The notes under the pieces are model-generated. The model was not told the DNA's origin and made no database searches. It was given only the letters and a program-made list of their open reading frames with translations. This document shows, in pieces, positions 23,349-30,527 of a stretch of DNA of 33,497 nt (positions are counted from its first letter, which is position 1; the number at the start of each line of letters is the position of its first letter). The DNA is from a virus. Where the stretch lies: positions 1 to 33,497 of IMG/VR virus record IMGVR_UViG_3300025137_000009; one strand, given 5' to 3'. A program made the position numbers and the translations under genes.

Positions 23349-23822
23349 ATGGGTATTCTAGCTGAATGCGAACAAAAGATAAGCCACTTGAATAGCTATA
23401 AGTTCAATAGCAAGTTTAAGCCTCGCGTCAAAGATACAGACAATTGTGTTGGGTCTTACTTTCTATTTAAAGGTAGTAAAAGAAATCATCACCTGGCTCA
23501 AAGATCTGGAAAAAATGGTGAATTTAACATCATAGCGACAATACAGTCACTATCTACACTTGCAACAATGGTTGATATTTTGTGTGATGTTTTGTTAGAT
23601 AAAGACAGGGAGTTGGATTTTGAGTTAATGAGTCTTCAGGGTAAGCATAATTCCGAGGTTGGAGTAAAAGCCAAAGACTTGATGCTAGCCAATCAAAGTC
23701 AGTTGATACAGGAACATAATGCGATGACAGTGTCATTGGCTAACATAAAAGATAAATACCATATCTTAAAAGCTGAAAGGGCAAAAATGAAAGCTTATGT
23801 TAGAAGACATTTTAAAATTTAG
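23349..23822 (+). CDS. Hypothetical protein with helical C-terminus
   Basis: A 157-residue protein with GGGAGGGG before its ATG. Residues 1-60 are basic and Lys/Asn-rich (KFNSKFKPRVKDTDNCVGSY), and residues about 60-157 form long helices (LATMVDILCDVLLDKDREL, then LANIKDKYHILKAERAKMKA). No family recognised. The basic head and coiled tail would allow nucleic-acid binding as an oligomer. Confidence 0.6.
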   Translation: MGILAECEQKISHLNSYKFNSKFKPRVKDTDNCVGSYFLFKGSKRNHHLAQRSGKNGEFNIIATIQSLSTLATMVDILCDVLLDKDRELDFELMSLQGKHNSEVGVKAKDLMLANQSQLIQEHNAMTVSLANIKDKYHILKAERAKMKAYVRRHFKI

Positions 23823-23831
23823 GGTGTTCAA

Positions 23832-24296
23832 TTGAAAGAATTTATAGTCAATCCAATCAACGAAGGTACAGTACAAGATTTCTTGCACCAACTTGAAGAA
23901 ATCTTGAAGTTAAAAGAACCTGTAAAGATTACTATGAAGAAGTATACGCAGTCTTCCCTGCCCCAGAAGGCCCTGTTGCATATCTGGGTAAGGGAATACG
24001 CTGCATATCATTATAAGAAATCAATCAAAGAACTGTCAGATTCAGAACAAACAAACATGAAGGTCACTTTAAAGCAAAGAGCATACAAAGAGTATGGCTG
24101 GGACTTTCTGACTAAAAAAGTAACTAACGTAGAGACAGGCATATCGGCCCATATATTAGAATCAATATCTGAATACGATAAGGGCGAGTGCTATATGTTT
24201 ATGGAATTCATGCAGGATTATTGTGCAGCCAAGGGTTTAATTTTAGAAAGCTCTGGCGAGTTTAAGAGATTAAAAGATGAGTCAATGGGACAGTGA
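23832..24296 (+). CDS. Hypothetical protein, possibly NinB-like
   Basis: A 154-residue protein with a TTG start after AGGGTG. It has SSLPQKALLHIWVREYAAYH near residue 41, which recalls the NinB-type pattern in recombination genes (basic residues then a Gln-aromatic helix), and SEYDKGECYMFMEFMQDYCA near 112. NinB binds ssDNA and acts in recombination in lambda. The resemblance is partial and I could not confirm it. Confidence 0.5.
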   Translation: MKEFIVNPINEGTVQDFLHQLEEILKLKEPVKITMKKYTQSSLPQKALLHIWVREYAAYHYKKSIKELSDSEQTNMKVTLKQRAYKEYGWDFLTKKVTNVETGISAHILESISEYDKGECYMFMEFMQDYCAAKGLILESSGEFKRLKDESMGQ

Positions 24297-24453
24297 ACCA
24301 GTAAAAATTATCGATCATTTGCCTGCAACCCCGGCAGAACTTGAGCTATTACAGCTAGAGAAGCTGACTGAGGGCGAGCTTGAAATGGTTGGTTATACTT
24401 CAAGTAAAGAATTTTGGGATAGATACGGTTATGAGAAAATCAGAGAAGCTTGA
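24277..24453 (+). CDS. Small hypothetical protein
   Basis: A 58-codon gene overlapping the previous gene by 20 bases. It reads MSQWDSEPVKIIDHLPATPA then ELELLQLEKLTEGELEMVGY, acidic and helical, ending GYEKIREA. There is a weak ribosome site (AAGAG) inside the upstream gene. No family recognised. Confidence 0.5.
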   Translation: MSQWDSEPVKIIDHLPATPAELELLQLEKLTEGELEMVGYTSSKEFWDRYGYEKIREA

Positions 24454-24562
24454 AAAAGTAAACACATTATCAAGAAGTGAATTGAAAAGACAAAAAAAAA
24501 GAATAAGATCTTCATCAAGACAAGAAGCAAAAAAACAAATTATTCATGAAGGGGGAGCGTGA
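24431..24562 (+). CDS. Very basic tiny protein before the TGT-like gene
   Basis: The ATG at 24431 gives 43 residues, mostly Lys, Arg, Ser and Glu: LSRSELKRQKKRIRSSSRQE then AKKQIIHEGGA. It ends with TGA directly followed by the ATG of the next gene, so it is probably coupled to it. Its GGGGGAG end is the next gene's ribosome site, which could alone explain the open frame. Moderate support. Confidence 0.4.
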   Translation: MRKSEKLEKVNTLSRSELKRQKKRIRSSSRQEAKKQIIHEGGA

Positions 24563-25333
24563 ATGATACATTATCATGGGGGGCAGTTAGGCGGTGGGGC
24601 AGATAATTCTCTGTCAATGCAGGGTAAACACGCTTTTATTTCTTATACAGCGACAAAGAATTGCTACACGCAACTGGCTGCCGAGTTGTGTCAAAGCTTT
24701 GCAATAGACAACGGCGCTTATTCTCTGTGGCGGTCAGGAAAAGAATATAGTGTTGAGGGTTATGTTGAATATTTATTGAATTGGTATCGACACCCAGGAT
24801 TAGATTTTTATTTATTGCCAGATGTCATTGATGGTGGTGAAGAGGAAAATATTAAAATTCAAGCTGAGTTTTTTGTTTATGCACAACATCATAAAAGATT
24901 GATGGACTTAGCCGTACCAGTCTGGCATTTAGATGAAAGTCTTGATCACCTGCAATATATGAGTGTTTGTTATAAAAGAATTGCTATTGGAAGCGCTGGA
25001 GACTACGCGGTTGTTGGCAACAAAAAGTGGTGGCATCGCATGGCTGAAGCCATGGAGGTTGTTTGTGATGAGGATGGCCGACCAAAATGCAAGCTTCATG
25101 GACTAAGAATGCTTGATAATACAGTTTTTTCACATCTGCCTTTATCTAGCGCAGATAGTGCTAATGTTGCTAGAAACATCGGAATTGATAAAGCCTGGGA
25201 CAAAGCGCCATACGCGCCAGCTAGTAATCGCACCAGGGCATTAGTGATGATGGAAAGAATAGAACGCCATGCATCTGCTGCAAGATGGAATGGTACAAGC
25301 TTTTCAAAGCCTAACTACGAGCTATTTGGATAA
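24563..25333 (+). CDS. TGT/DpdA-superfamily-like transglycosylase
   Basis: A 256-residue protein I recognise as a phage family resembling tRNA-guanine transglycosylases. Landmarks: MIHYHGGQLG at the start, FAIDNGAYSLW with Asp49 (like the DSGG substrate Asp of TGT), LLPDVIDGG with Asp87/Asp90, IGSAGDY (142-148), and LRMLDNTVFSHLPLSSADSA then NVARN, where Asp198 sits where TGT has its nucleophile Asp. DpdA proteins of this superfamily swap guanine in DNA for 7-deazaguanines. No queuosine-pathway gene is present, so a host precursor would be needed. Ribosome site GGGGGAG. Confidence 0.55.
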   Translation: MIHYHGGQLGGGADNSLSMQGKHAFISYTATKNCYTQLAAELCQSFAIDNGAYSLWRSGKEYSVEGYVEYLLNWYRHPGLDFYLLPDVIDGGEEENIKIQAEFFVYAQHHKRLMDLAVPVWHLDESLDHLQYMSVCYKRIAIGSAGDYAVVGNKKWWHRMAEAMEVVCDEDGRPKCKLHGLRMLDNTVFSHLPLSSADSANVARNIGIDKAWDKAPYAPASNRTRALVMMERIERHASAARWNGTSFSKPNYELFG

Positions 25334-25337
25334 AAAA

Positions 25338-25604
25338 ATGACCAATGAAGAAGTAGAAAACATGATTTTAGACTGTCTAAAAGAGCGTGACGGGCAAGGC
25401 AGCACCAGCATAATAAGAAACATAATGCTGGATAAAAACACTGTAGGCCGGGCGCTAAAAAGATTAGATCATAGGAATGCTATCTATGCAGCTAAAGGCG
25501 TGGGTAGCACATACAGAGGGCAAACCTGGTATATCCAAAGGAACAAGGATGCGCCAGCGTATAGGCTCAAGACCAGAAAATGGGACTTGGACCTATTTAC
25601 TTAA
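25338..25604 (+). CDS. Small winged-helix protein
   Basis: The frame is open from 25269 inside the upstream gene, but the ATG at 25338 gives a sensible 88-residue protein. It reads MTNEEVENMILDCLKERDGQ, then DKNTVGRALKRLDHRNAIYA, a winged helix with the recognition helix near residues 33-46 and a basic C-terminus. It ends the rightward arm, overlapping the lysozyme stop by 3-4 bases in tail-to-tail orientation; no terminator hairpin is visible. Confidence 0.6.
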   Translation: MTNEEVENMILDCLKERDGQGSTSIIRNIMLDKNTVGRALKRLDHRNAIYAAKGVGSTYRGQTWYIQRNKDAPAYRLKTRKWDLDLFT

Positions 25605-26011
25605 CCATCAGCGAGCATATTGGCAACCCTGATACTGCGATTACCTACCTGCCGGGCGTAGTTAGAATCAAGTAATTCAGTGCCAGCTAATTCAAATAAA
25701 CCCTGCTCAATATAGGAAATAGTCTTTTTGAACTGCTTAAACTTAGACAGGCCCATATTAAAGACCAGGTTTATAATGGCCTCTCTACGCTTCTCAGTGA
25801 GGTCAGAGAACCAAGCGAACTCAGCCATACATTCACCTGCTACTCTGGCTATATCGTTCTTTAAGAGGTATCTAGCCTCTTCATCAGTGATTCCGACAGA
25901 AAGATTTCGACCCACTCCAATCGTGGGATGCCCCATGCTGCAATGGTACATTTTCAATTCTAAGCCTTCATCGATAATAAGCTGATCTGTCAGCCGTTCT
26001 AGGTTAACCAA
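25601..26011 (-). CDS. GH24 endolysin (T4-type lysozyme)
   Basis: Cuts the glycan strands of peptidoglycan at lysis. The TTG at 26011 follows GGGAGG with a 7-base spacer, giving 136 residues; no signal peptide is seen, so a holin is needed. The catalytic region reads IIDEGLELKMYHCSMGHPTI with the glutamate in DEGL and the Thr in PTIGVG. The position of T4 Asp20 is Cys (HCS), a substitution common in GH24 phage enzymes and known to keep activity in T4 lysozyme. C-terminal helical part has AIINLVFNMGLSKFKQFKKT. Confidence 0.85.
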   Translation of the reverse strand: MVNLERLTDQLIIDEGLELKMYHCSMGHPTIGVGRNLSVGITDEEARYLLKNDIARVAGECMAEFAWFSDLTEKRREAIINLVFNMGLSKFKQFKKTISYIEQGLFELAGTELLDSNYARQVGNRSIRVANMLADG

Positions 26012-26030
26012 GGAAATACCTCCCAAAATT
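26008..26030 (+). repeat. Dispersed 22-bp repeat, copy D
   Basis: CCAAGGAAATACCTCCCAAA across the lysozyme start. The minus strand provides GGGAGG and the TTG start, just as at terL. Confidence 0.7.
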
Positions 26031-26031
26031 T

Positions 26032-26505
26032 TTAGTCTTTAGCGTGACTCGCACCAAAGTAAAAGGCACTTATGCCTGAAACAAGTCCACCGAGATACCC
26101 CAAGACAAGAGAAACAATAGTATCGCTGTTAGCGTCAGGGGGCTGAACAGTAACGAGAAAGATATACCCAATGAAGCCAAAAAGACTAACCAATCCAAAT
26201 ACTCTTGGTGTCCAATCTCCCTTGTGAGCTTTCCTAGCATCCTGAACATCAGCAGTCTCCAAAGCAAAAATATCAACTTCCATCTCTGCAAGTTTAGCTT
26301 CAAATTCTAATTCTGCCTTTTTTATTTCAAGTAATTGCTCTGGAGATGCTGTCTGCATCGCAGTAGAAATAGATTTGGCATCGTTTTTGCAACCTAGTAC
26401 CGCTGAAATTGCTTGTGCCGCAGTTCCCCCTAGAGGACCAGCTAAAGCAGTACCCAGAGTAGGGGCAACAGCACCAATAATGCCTTTTAATGCACCAAAG
26501 TTCAT
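26032..26505 (-). CDS. Holin, 3TM type
   Basis: A 157-residue protein next to the endolysin. It opens with a Gly/Ala-rich hydrophobic stretch (about 3-37, LKGIIGAVAPTLGTALAGPL), has a charged helical middle (55-95, LEIKKAELEFEAKLAEMEVD) and two clear membrane segments at about 102-119 (RVFGLVSLFGFIGYIFLVTV) and 131-150 (IVSLVLGYLGGLVSGISAFY). It matches the GTA_holin_3TM layout that includes gene-transfer-agent holins. It would form the inner-membrane holes that release the endolysin. Confidence 0.8.
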   Translation of the reverse strand: MNFGALKGIIGAVAPTLGTALAGPLGGTAAQAISAVLGCKNDAKSISTAMQTASPEQLLEIKKAELEFEAKLAEMEVDIFALETADVQDARKAHKGDWTPRVFGLVSLFGFIGYIFLVTVQPPDANSDTIVSLVLGYLGGLVSGISAFYFGASHAKD

Positions 26506-26514
26506 TTTTGACTC

Positions 26515-26640
26515 CTATTTTCTTACAAAACGCCTAAGTGAAGGCACTCTCACAGCTTTGACAGGTTCTGCTTTTGGCTTTGCAGCTTCCTTTTTTTTCA
26601 CAGGTTCTTTTTTAGATGGAGTTTTTACTTCATCATTCAT
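26515..26640 (-). CDS. Tiny basic protein
   Basis: A 41-codon gene overlapping the previous one as ATGA. It reads MNDEVKTPSKKEPVKKKEAA and then VRVPSLRRFVRK, built of Lys/Pro/Ala/Glu repeats with a basic tail. Disordered; no family recognised. One of six short basic genes in this block. Confidence 0.5.
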   Translation of the reverse strand: MNDEVKTPSKKEPVKKKEAAKPKAEPVKAVRVPSLRRFVRK

Positions 26641-26732
26641 TTCTTTTTACCTTTTTTGACTGGCTTTTTTTTGCCCTTTTTCATTGGTGGGCGACCCATT
26701 TTTGATCCGTATGTACCTTTACCTTGTGGCAT
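26637..26732 (-). CDS. Tiny Lys/Gly-rich protein
   Basis: A 31-codon gene with TAATG overlap to the gene before and ATGA to the one after. It reads MPQGKGTYGSKMGRPPMKKG then lysines. GKGTYGSKMGRPP-type tiny proteins recur, as I recall, in marine phage genomes. Function unknown, perhaps nucleic-acid binding. Confidence 0.5.
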   Translation of the reverse strand: MPQGKGTYGSKMGRPPMKKGKKKPVKKGKKK

Positions 26733-27001
26733 TACTTTTTCCTCTTGGTTGGTTTTTTCTTAGCTATATCTGCATCAGCCTTTCTAGCACCGCCTTTACC
26801 TGAAACAAAACTATTAACCCGGCCCATAGCCCATGCAGCCATAGGAACATTACGAGAGCCACCACTTAAATAAGCGCCTTGACCCCTGCGATATACCTTT
26901 TCAAGCTGACCAGCAGTAAACTTACTGCCCTCTGCTTTTTTCTTTAAAGTCGCCTTAACGCTTGCGCTTAGGGGTTTTCTTGGTGGTTTTTTTGCGGCCA
27001 T
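26732..27001 (-). CDS. Small basic conserved phage protein
   Basis: The ATG at 27001 follows GAGGG by 9 bases and gives 89 residues; an earlier TTG is less likely. The core FTAGQLEKVYRRGQGAYLSG then NVPMAAWAMGRVNSFVSGKG recalls the DUF5824/DUF5872-type small phage proteins; I cannot tell which. Ends in a KKKPTKRKK basic tail. It overlaps the upstream gene by 47 bases. Confidence 0.6.
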   Translation of the reverse strand: MAAKKPPRKPLSASVKATLKKKAEGSKFTAGQLEKVYRRGQGAYLSGGSRNVPMAAWAMGRVNSFVSGKGGARKADADIAKKKPTKRKK

Positions 27002-27176
27002 CTTGTGCAACCCTCGATTTCTGTACTGCTTTTACGTCAATAAATTCACCACGTTTGTATGCGGCAGATGTTTTTTTAATTTCAGCGGCCTTTTTAGATT
27101 TGTTTTTAGCGCCAGATAGATACTTTTTAGCAACGCCTGTTTTCTTATCTTTAGCCACCTTTCTAAACTTAGCCAT
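26955..27176 (-). CDS. Small basic conserved phage protein
   Basis: The ATG at 27176 has GGTGA 7 bases upstream and gives 73 residues. It reads MAKFRKVAKDKKTGVAKKYL then SGAKNKSKKAAEIKKTSAAY, a pattern repeated across small late phage proteins in aquatic phages. The C-terminus is KKTTKKTPKRKR. Likely DNA- or RNA-binding by charge; role unknown. Confidence 0.6.
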   Translation of the reverse strand: MAKFRKVAKDKKTGVAKKYLSGAKNKSKKAAEIKKTSAAYKRGEFIDVKAVQKSRVAQDGRKKTTKKTPKRKR

Positions 27177-27295
27177 TACCACTTCACCTTAAATAAAAAA
27201 GTTGAGGTTTTAGATAGTGAGAGAGTAAATTTTATGCTCTTGCTCATGCTATTCCTAAATTAATACCTTTGCTAGCGTGTACCTCAGCTAAAACT

Positions 27296-27580
27296 TTACC
27301 ATTTTACCTTGTCAGCCCAGTAAGCAGCAGACATTTTACCCTTGGCTATATTCTTTGCATGACGCGCCTTAAAAGACTTTCTTTTGGCTTTTACTGCGTC
27401 AGATTCACCTGCTTTTGGCTTACCTGCGGTCTTAGCACCTTGTTGACCAAAACGTATAGTCTTTACCTTGTCACCTACCTTAGCAACAACAATATGAGAC
27501 TTTTTGTCGTGACCTGGTGTTCTTTTCGGTTTATTAAAACCCTCTACGCCAGCACGTTTTAATCTAGGATCTTTAGCCAC
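27296..27580 (-). CDS. DUF6321-like small basic protein
   Basis: The frame is open to 27652, but the GTG at 27580 gives VAKDPRLKRAGVEGFNKPKR, the usual start of this family, for 94 residues. It continues TPGHDKKSHIVVAKVGDKVK, TIRFGQQG and ends KARHAKNIAKGKMSAAYWAD then KVKW, a strongly conserved ending. It overlaps the upstream gene by 8 bases. Function unknown; a structured basic virion or DNA-associated protein is plausible. Confidence 0.7.
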   Translation of the reverse strand: MAKDPRLKRAGVEGFNKPKRTPGHDKKSHIVVAKVGDKVKTIRFGQQGAKTAGKPKAGESDAVKAKRKSFKARHAKNIAKGKMSAAYWADKVKW

Positions 27581-27746
27581 TTTTCTTAGCCTTTTTCTTA
27601 GCTTTAGGCGCTGCTTTAGGTGCAGGTTTTTTAATAAAATTAGCCCAAGCAACCTGTATAGCGCTCTTTAATGCTGTAATTCTAGCAGATGCTATAGCTT
27701 TATATTTAGCTATTACATCTCTTATTTCATCGATAAAACTTTCCAT
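27573..27746 (-). CDS. Tiny protein with histone-H1-like tail
   Basis: A 57-codon gene. Residues 1-40 form an amphipathic helix (SFIDEIRDVIAKYKAIASAR), and residues 40-57 are PAPKAAPKAKKKAKKSG, similar in composition to histone H1 and bacterial HctA/AlgP tails. No ribosome site is strong. Not in a recognised family. Confidence 0.55.
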   Translation of the reverse strand: MESFIDEIRDVIAKYKAIASARITALKSAIQVAWANFIKKPAPKAAPKAKKKAKKSG

Positions 27747-27749
27747 AAT

Positions 27750-28247
27750 CTACCCCAGTGGTGAACTTGCCGCATCTAAACCTTTCCAGAGATCATCTAC
27801 CTCTGCCTTAAATTTAGCTACTTGAGCCTCAAAAGATTTAATGGCATCTGCCATTGATTTGTACTCATTTCTAACCTCAATCCAATCTTTTTCCATTGCA
27901 TTGACTTTAGCTGTAGATTCTGAGGCATTTGACAAGACTTCAGCCTGTCGCTCTTTTATACTAAGGAGTAGTGTGTCAAGTTCAGCGAGCTTGCCTTGCA
28001 AATGCCCTAAATCATTATCCTCTATTTTAGTCCGAATACTAGCTAATTCTAGCTCAATTGGCTCTATATTGGGTATAGATTCAGCAGTTTGCTCAAGATT
28101 TGACTCAATATTATCAATTCTTGACACAAATTCACTAGCTGCCCATATACCACCGCCTATCGTAGTGGCAAAAGACATAAGGATAGCAATGTAAACACCT
28201 TTAAACTTAGTGCCACCTACGTCTAATTCTATATCTTCAATACCCAT
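27750..28247 (-). CDS. Membrane-anchored coiled-coil protein
   Basis: A 165-residue protein with one membrane segment at about 18-37 (GVYIAILMSFATTIGGGIWA) and then a long coiled coil (about 40-155, with MEKDWIEVRNEYKSMADAIK). The layout suggests an inner-membrane anchor with a periplasmic rod, as in spanin or tail-ejection accessory proteins. Such proteins occur in marine phages before the lysis genes. Function not proven; an i-spanin is one option, but no lipoprotein partner is seen. Confidence 0.6.
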   Translation of the reverse strand: MGIEDIELDVGGTKFKGVYIAILMSFATTIGGGIWAASEFVSRIDNIESNLEQTAESIPNIEPIELELASIRTKIEDNDLGHLQGKLAELDTLLLSIKERQAEVLSNASESTAKVNAMEKDWIEVRNEYKSMADAIKSFEAQVAKFKAEVDDLWKGLDAASSPLG

Positions 28248-29320
28248 TATAAACCACCTAAGTTACCGTTCTGATTGTTGTAATTAGTGGTTGGGTTTTC
28301 GTTTGTAACATCAATAACATCTTCCATTAATTGTACGGGGTCATAGAGTTTAGCATTTATTTGATACCCAGACCCCATAGATGCCACCGTTTCGCCTGAA
28401 CCATAGCTGTAAGCGCTGTACATTTCATTGATGCTAACAGGAGGGGTATCACCGTAAAAGCCGTCATAGACCTCTGTAGTGGCTTGTGTCCACCCTATAT
28501 TGTCTGCGTTATTAAAAAATACACCCTGTAAGACAGTATCAGTAGCATTATCCCATGTTATTGTCATTTGATCTGACCAAGCATCATACGCAACCGTAGA
28601 ATTAACCATGTTGGATAATGTAGCAATACCATCGTGATTTATCATTGCAAGGGTTGAGCTATCTTGGCTTGCCCATAAGCTCGCTGTAGCCGCCTGTGCT
28701 TTATCCTCAATAATATCAAGTGATTGATTGAATGTTTGGACTGTTGATTGGTCAATCTGTACATCGTTCGCACGAATATAATTCTGTAGTTGGATACGCT
28801 CATCGTCAGTTTGAGCATTAACAGCCTCTGTATATATTGCTTCTGCCTTTGAAATCTCAGTTGCTGCTCCTGAAAACATCTCAATAGCCGCTTCCATTTG
28901 ATCCATATTCTCTTCATAACTATCCACCAGTAAATGTTCAGCCGAATAATAATTAGCATTCGCTGTATCTAAGATAGATTGATTATAGTACGCGACCTCA
29001 AGAAGATCTATTTTGTGGCTGTCTGTTCTACCTGCTACCGGGACAACTAATCCATCCACTGAATCAGCAGATCCTGGTACACCTAGAGACATTTCAACGA
29101 CACTTGCTTGCGCGTCACTGACCTGTGTATTGATGTAATTAGCGGTATTGACTAACTCTTGTATCTCTACAAAATCACCAATTGGCCGTAAAGGGTTAAT
29201 ATTAGGATCAATAAGACTGCCGAAAGTAACAGCTTGAGGATAGTAGACACCAGTATCACCACTCAGTTGTGCGGAAGCGCTCAGAAACAGACTTAGCATC
29301 GCCATTTTCTTTATGTTCAC
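28247..29320 (-). CDS. Secreted protein with signal peptide
   Basis: The upstream ATG at 29335 lies in the ribosome site itself: the GTG at 29320 follows GGAGG with a 7-base spacer and gives MNIKKMAMLSLFLSASAQLS, a clean signal peptide, for 357 residues. The mature part has INPLRPIGDFVEIQELVNTA near residue 40 and mostly helix with acidic residues (about 95-185). It overlaps the previous gene by 65 bases. Export to the periplasm or outside is predicted; role unknown. Confidence 0.65.
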   Translation of the reverse strand: MNIKKMAMLSLFLSASAQLSGDTGVYYPQAVTFGSLIDPNINPLRPIGDFVEIQELVNTANYINTQVSDAQASVVEMSLGVPGSADSVDGLVVPVAGRTDSHKIDLLEVAYYNQSILDTANANYYSAEHLLVDSYEENMDQMEAAIEMFSGAATEISKAEAIYTEAVNAQTDDERIQLQNYIRANDVQIDQSTVQTFNQSLDIIEDKAQAATASLWASQDSSTLAMINHDGIATLSNMVNSTVAYDAWSDQMTITWDNATDTVLQGVFFNNADNIGWTQATTEVYDGFYGDTPPVSINEMYSAYSYGSGETVASMGSGYQINAKLYDPVQLMEDVIDVTNENPTTNYNNQNGNLGGL

Positions 29321-29900
29321 CGTTTGTACCTCCATTGATGCCTAACGCGACATCAAAATATTCCTTGTTGTCTTCATATCCCCTGACAAATAAAGTAGGT
29401 TTTCGTTTCATCATTAAGTAAGCATTCTTACCTGCTACCACCTTACCGCCTACAATAAGGGGACACGGTGTCCCTGATTCAAACATAGACATCCAGTTAT
29501 CATCATGCTGGCACATTCTGGTAATTGCCGCTATCTTCATGTTTAGCGTAAATAGCATTTGAGCATCTTTACGCCTGTTACAGTCTTCATCTTCTACATA
29601 CTTGCCAGAGCTTATACCTATTTGTAAGGTAGATACACCCCCACTGGTAGACTTTAAGCAGCTATCATTACCACCCGACATCAAGCTTGGCGCGACTGCT
29701 GAGGCTACTGGTATCTCACTAGCACTACCAGCTCCGTTGTACTGATTGGTGTTAGTGGTCGTTTCATTGTTACTGTCAACTGTAGCACCCTGCTGGTTAG
29801 TATTTAAGTCACCAGATTGAGTAGAGCTGTTGCCACTGTCCGTATCTTGCGCGTAACTAGATGAGCCTATCAGCAAAAGCACTAACAAAAATAGCCGCAT
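29256..29900 (-). CDS. Secreted Cys-containing protein of a marine-phage type
   Basis: A 214-residue protein with a signal peptide (MRLFLLVLLLIGSSSYAQ, cut after YAQ). Residues 20-75 are a Ser/Asn/Thr/Gln linker, then SCLKSTSGGVSTLQIGISSG, DEDCNRRKDAQML, ITRMCQHDD and GTPCPLIVGG, giving four spaced cysteines that could form two disulfides. I recall similar linker plus four-Cys proteins in pelagic phages, where their role is unknown. Exported late protein; the C-terminal third is in charged loops. Confidence 0.65.
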   Translation of the reverse strand: MRLFLLVLLLIGSSSYAQDTDSGNSSTQSGDLNTNQQGATVDSNNETTTNTNQYNGAGSASEIPVASAVAPSLMSGGNDSCLKSTSGGVSTLQIGISSGKYVEDEDCNRRKDAQMLFTLNMKIAAITRMCQHDDNWMSMFESGTPCPLIVGGKVVAGKNAYLMMKRKPTLFVRGYEDNKEYFDVALGINGGTNGEHKENGDAKSVSERFRTTEW

Positions 29901-30036
29901 ATATCCCCCAGATATAATACTCTAGCCTAACAAACTTCTTAGACCCCTCATCAAGACGCTTGTCAATGGCCTCTAGCCTAACAGCGCAGATTTCTTCGTG
30001 CTTTTCTAATCTTGCTAGTAATTCTTTAATAGTCAT
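29857..30036 (-). CDS. Small membrane protein (possible second holin or anchor)
   Basis: A 59-codon gene with TAATG coupling to the upstream gene. Residues 1-37 are a charged amphipathic helix (MTIKELLARLEKHEEICAVR) and 40-56 a membrane segment (YYIWGIYAAIFVSAF). This N-terminal-coil, C-terminal-membrane layout resembles XhlA-type accessory lysis proteins. It overlaps the next gene by 44 bases. Lysis involvement is inference. Confidence 0.55.
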   Translation of the reverse strand: MTIKELLARLEKHEEICAVRLEAIDKRLDEGSKKFVRLEYYIWGIYAAIFVSAFADRLI

Positions 30037-30527
30037 TAGTTAAACCTTGCTGTTTTTATAACGCCTGTGTTTTCGTTAACAGTAATTTCTTCTGCTGTAA
30101 CTGTTACATTACTTCTTTCTGCATCTCTGCTTTGAATAAAAGTTTCATAATTTCCTAAAGGAGAGTTGTTTACAGCGTTAGAACACTGCTCATTAATACC
30201 CTCTGAACGAATGAAAGTAGCAAAACTATCGCTCCAATCTTGGTTGTAAATGTAAGATTTACTGCCGTTAATATCCTTGCCAAATAAAGCAAATTGCCAA
30301 CCTATTTTTGCACCTGTTCTTTTGCCTATATACATAGCAAGCAAATAACCATCTTCTCTATTTAAACAAAAATAATTCGACCGAGAAAATATTAACTTAA
30401 TAAACTCTGTTGATGAGCCTTCAGTGCTTCCATCGAAAGTGGATAAAACGGGATTCATACTATCCGCAACAAGCCTGCTGTATTCTTCTTCTGTCCAATC
30501 TTTGCTATTTTCAAATGTATAAGCCAC
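30036..30527 (-). CDS. Hypothetical receptor-end protein
   Basis: A 163-residue protein that starts by TAATG overlap. It has DWTEEEYSRLVADSMNPVLS near residue 10, SNYFCLNREDGYLLAMYIGK near 50 and IGWQFALFGKDINGSKSYIY near 75. The alpha-beta mixture recalls acyltransferase folds but no catalytic motif is clear. By position it belongs with tail-tip and fibre genes. Confidence 0.55.
   Translation of the reverse strand: MAYTFENSKDWTEEEYSRLVADSMNPVLSTFDGSTEGSSTEFIKLIFSRSNYFCLNREDGYLLAMYIGKRTGAKIGWQFALFGKDINGSKSYIYNQDWSDSFATFIRSEGINEQCSNAVNNSPLGNYETFIQSRDAERSNVTVTAEEITVNENTGVIKTARFN

Noticed and set aside
25601-26011. Cys in place of T4 Asp20 as loss of lysozyme activity
   Set aside because: The Asp-to-Cys change is common in GH24 phage enzymes and compatible with activity.
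28642-28959. 105-codon minus-strand frame within the secreted protein gene
   Set aside because: It lies wholly inside a well-supported gene in another frame with Ile/Arg/Gln-rich shadow composition.
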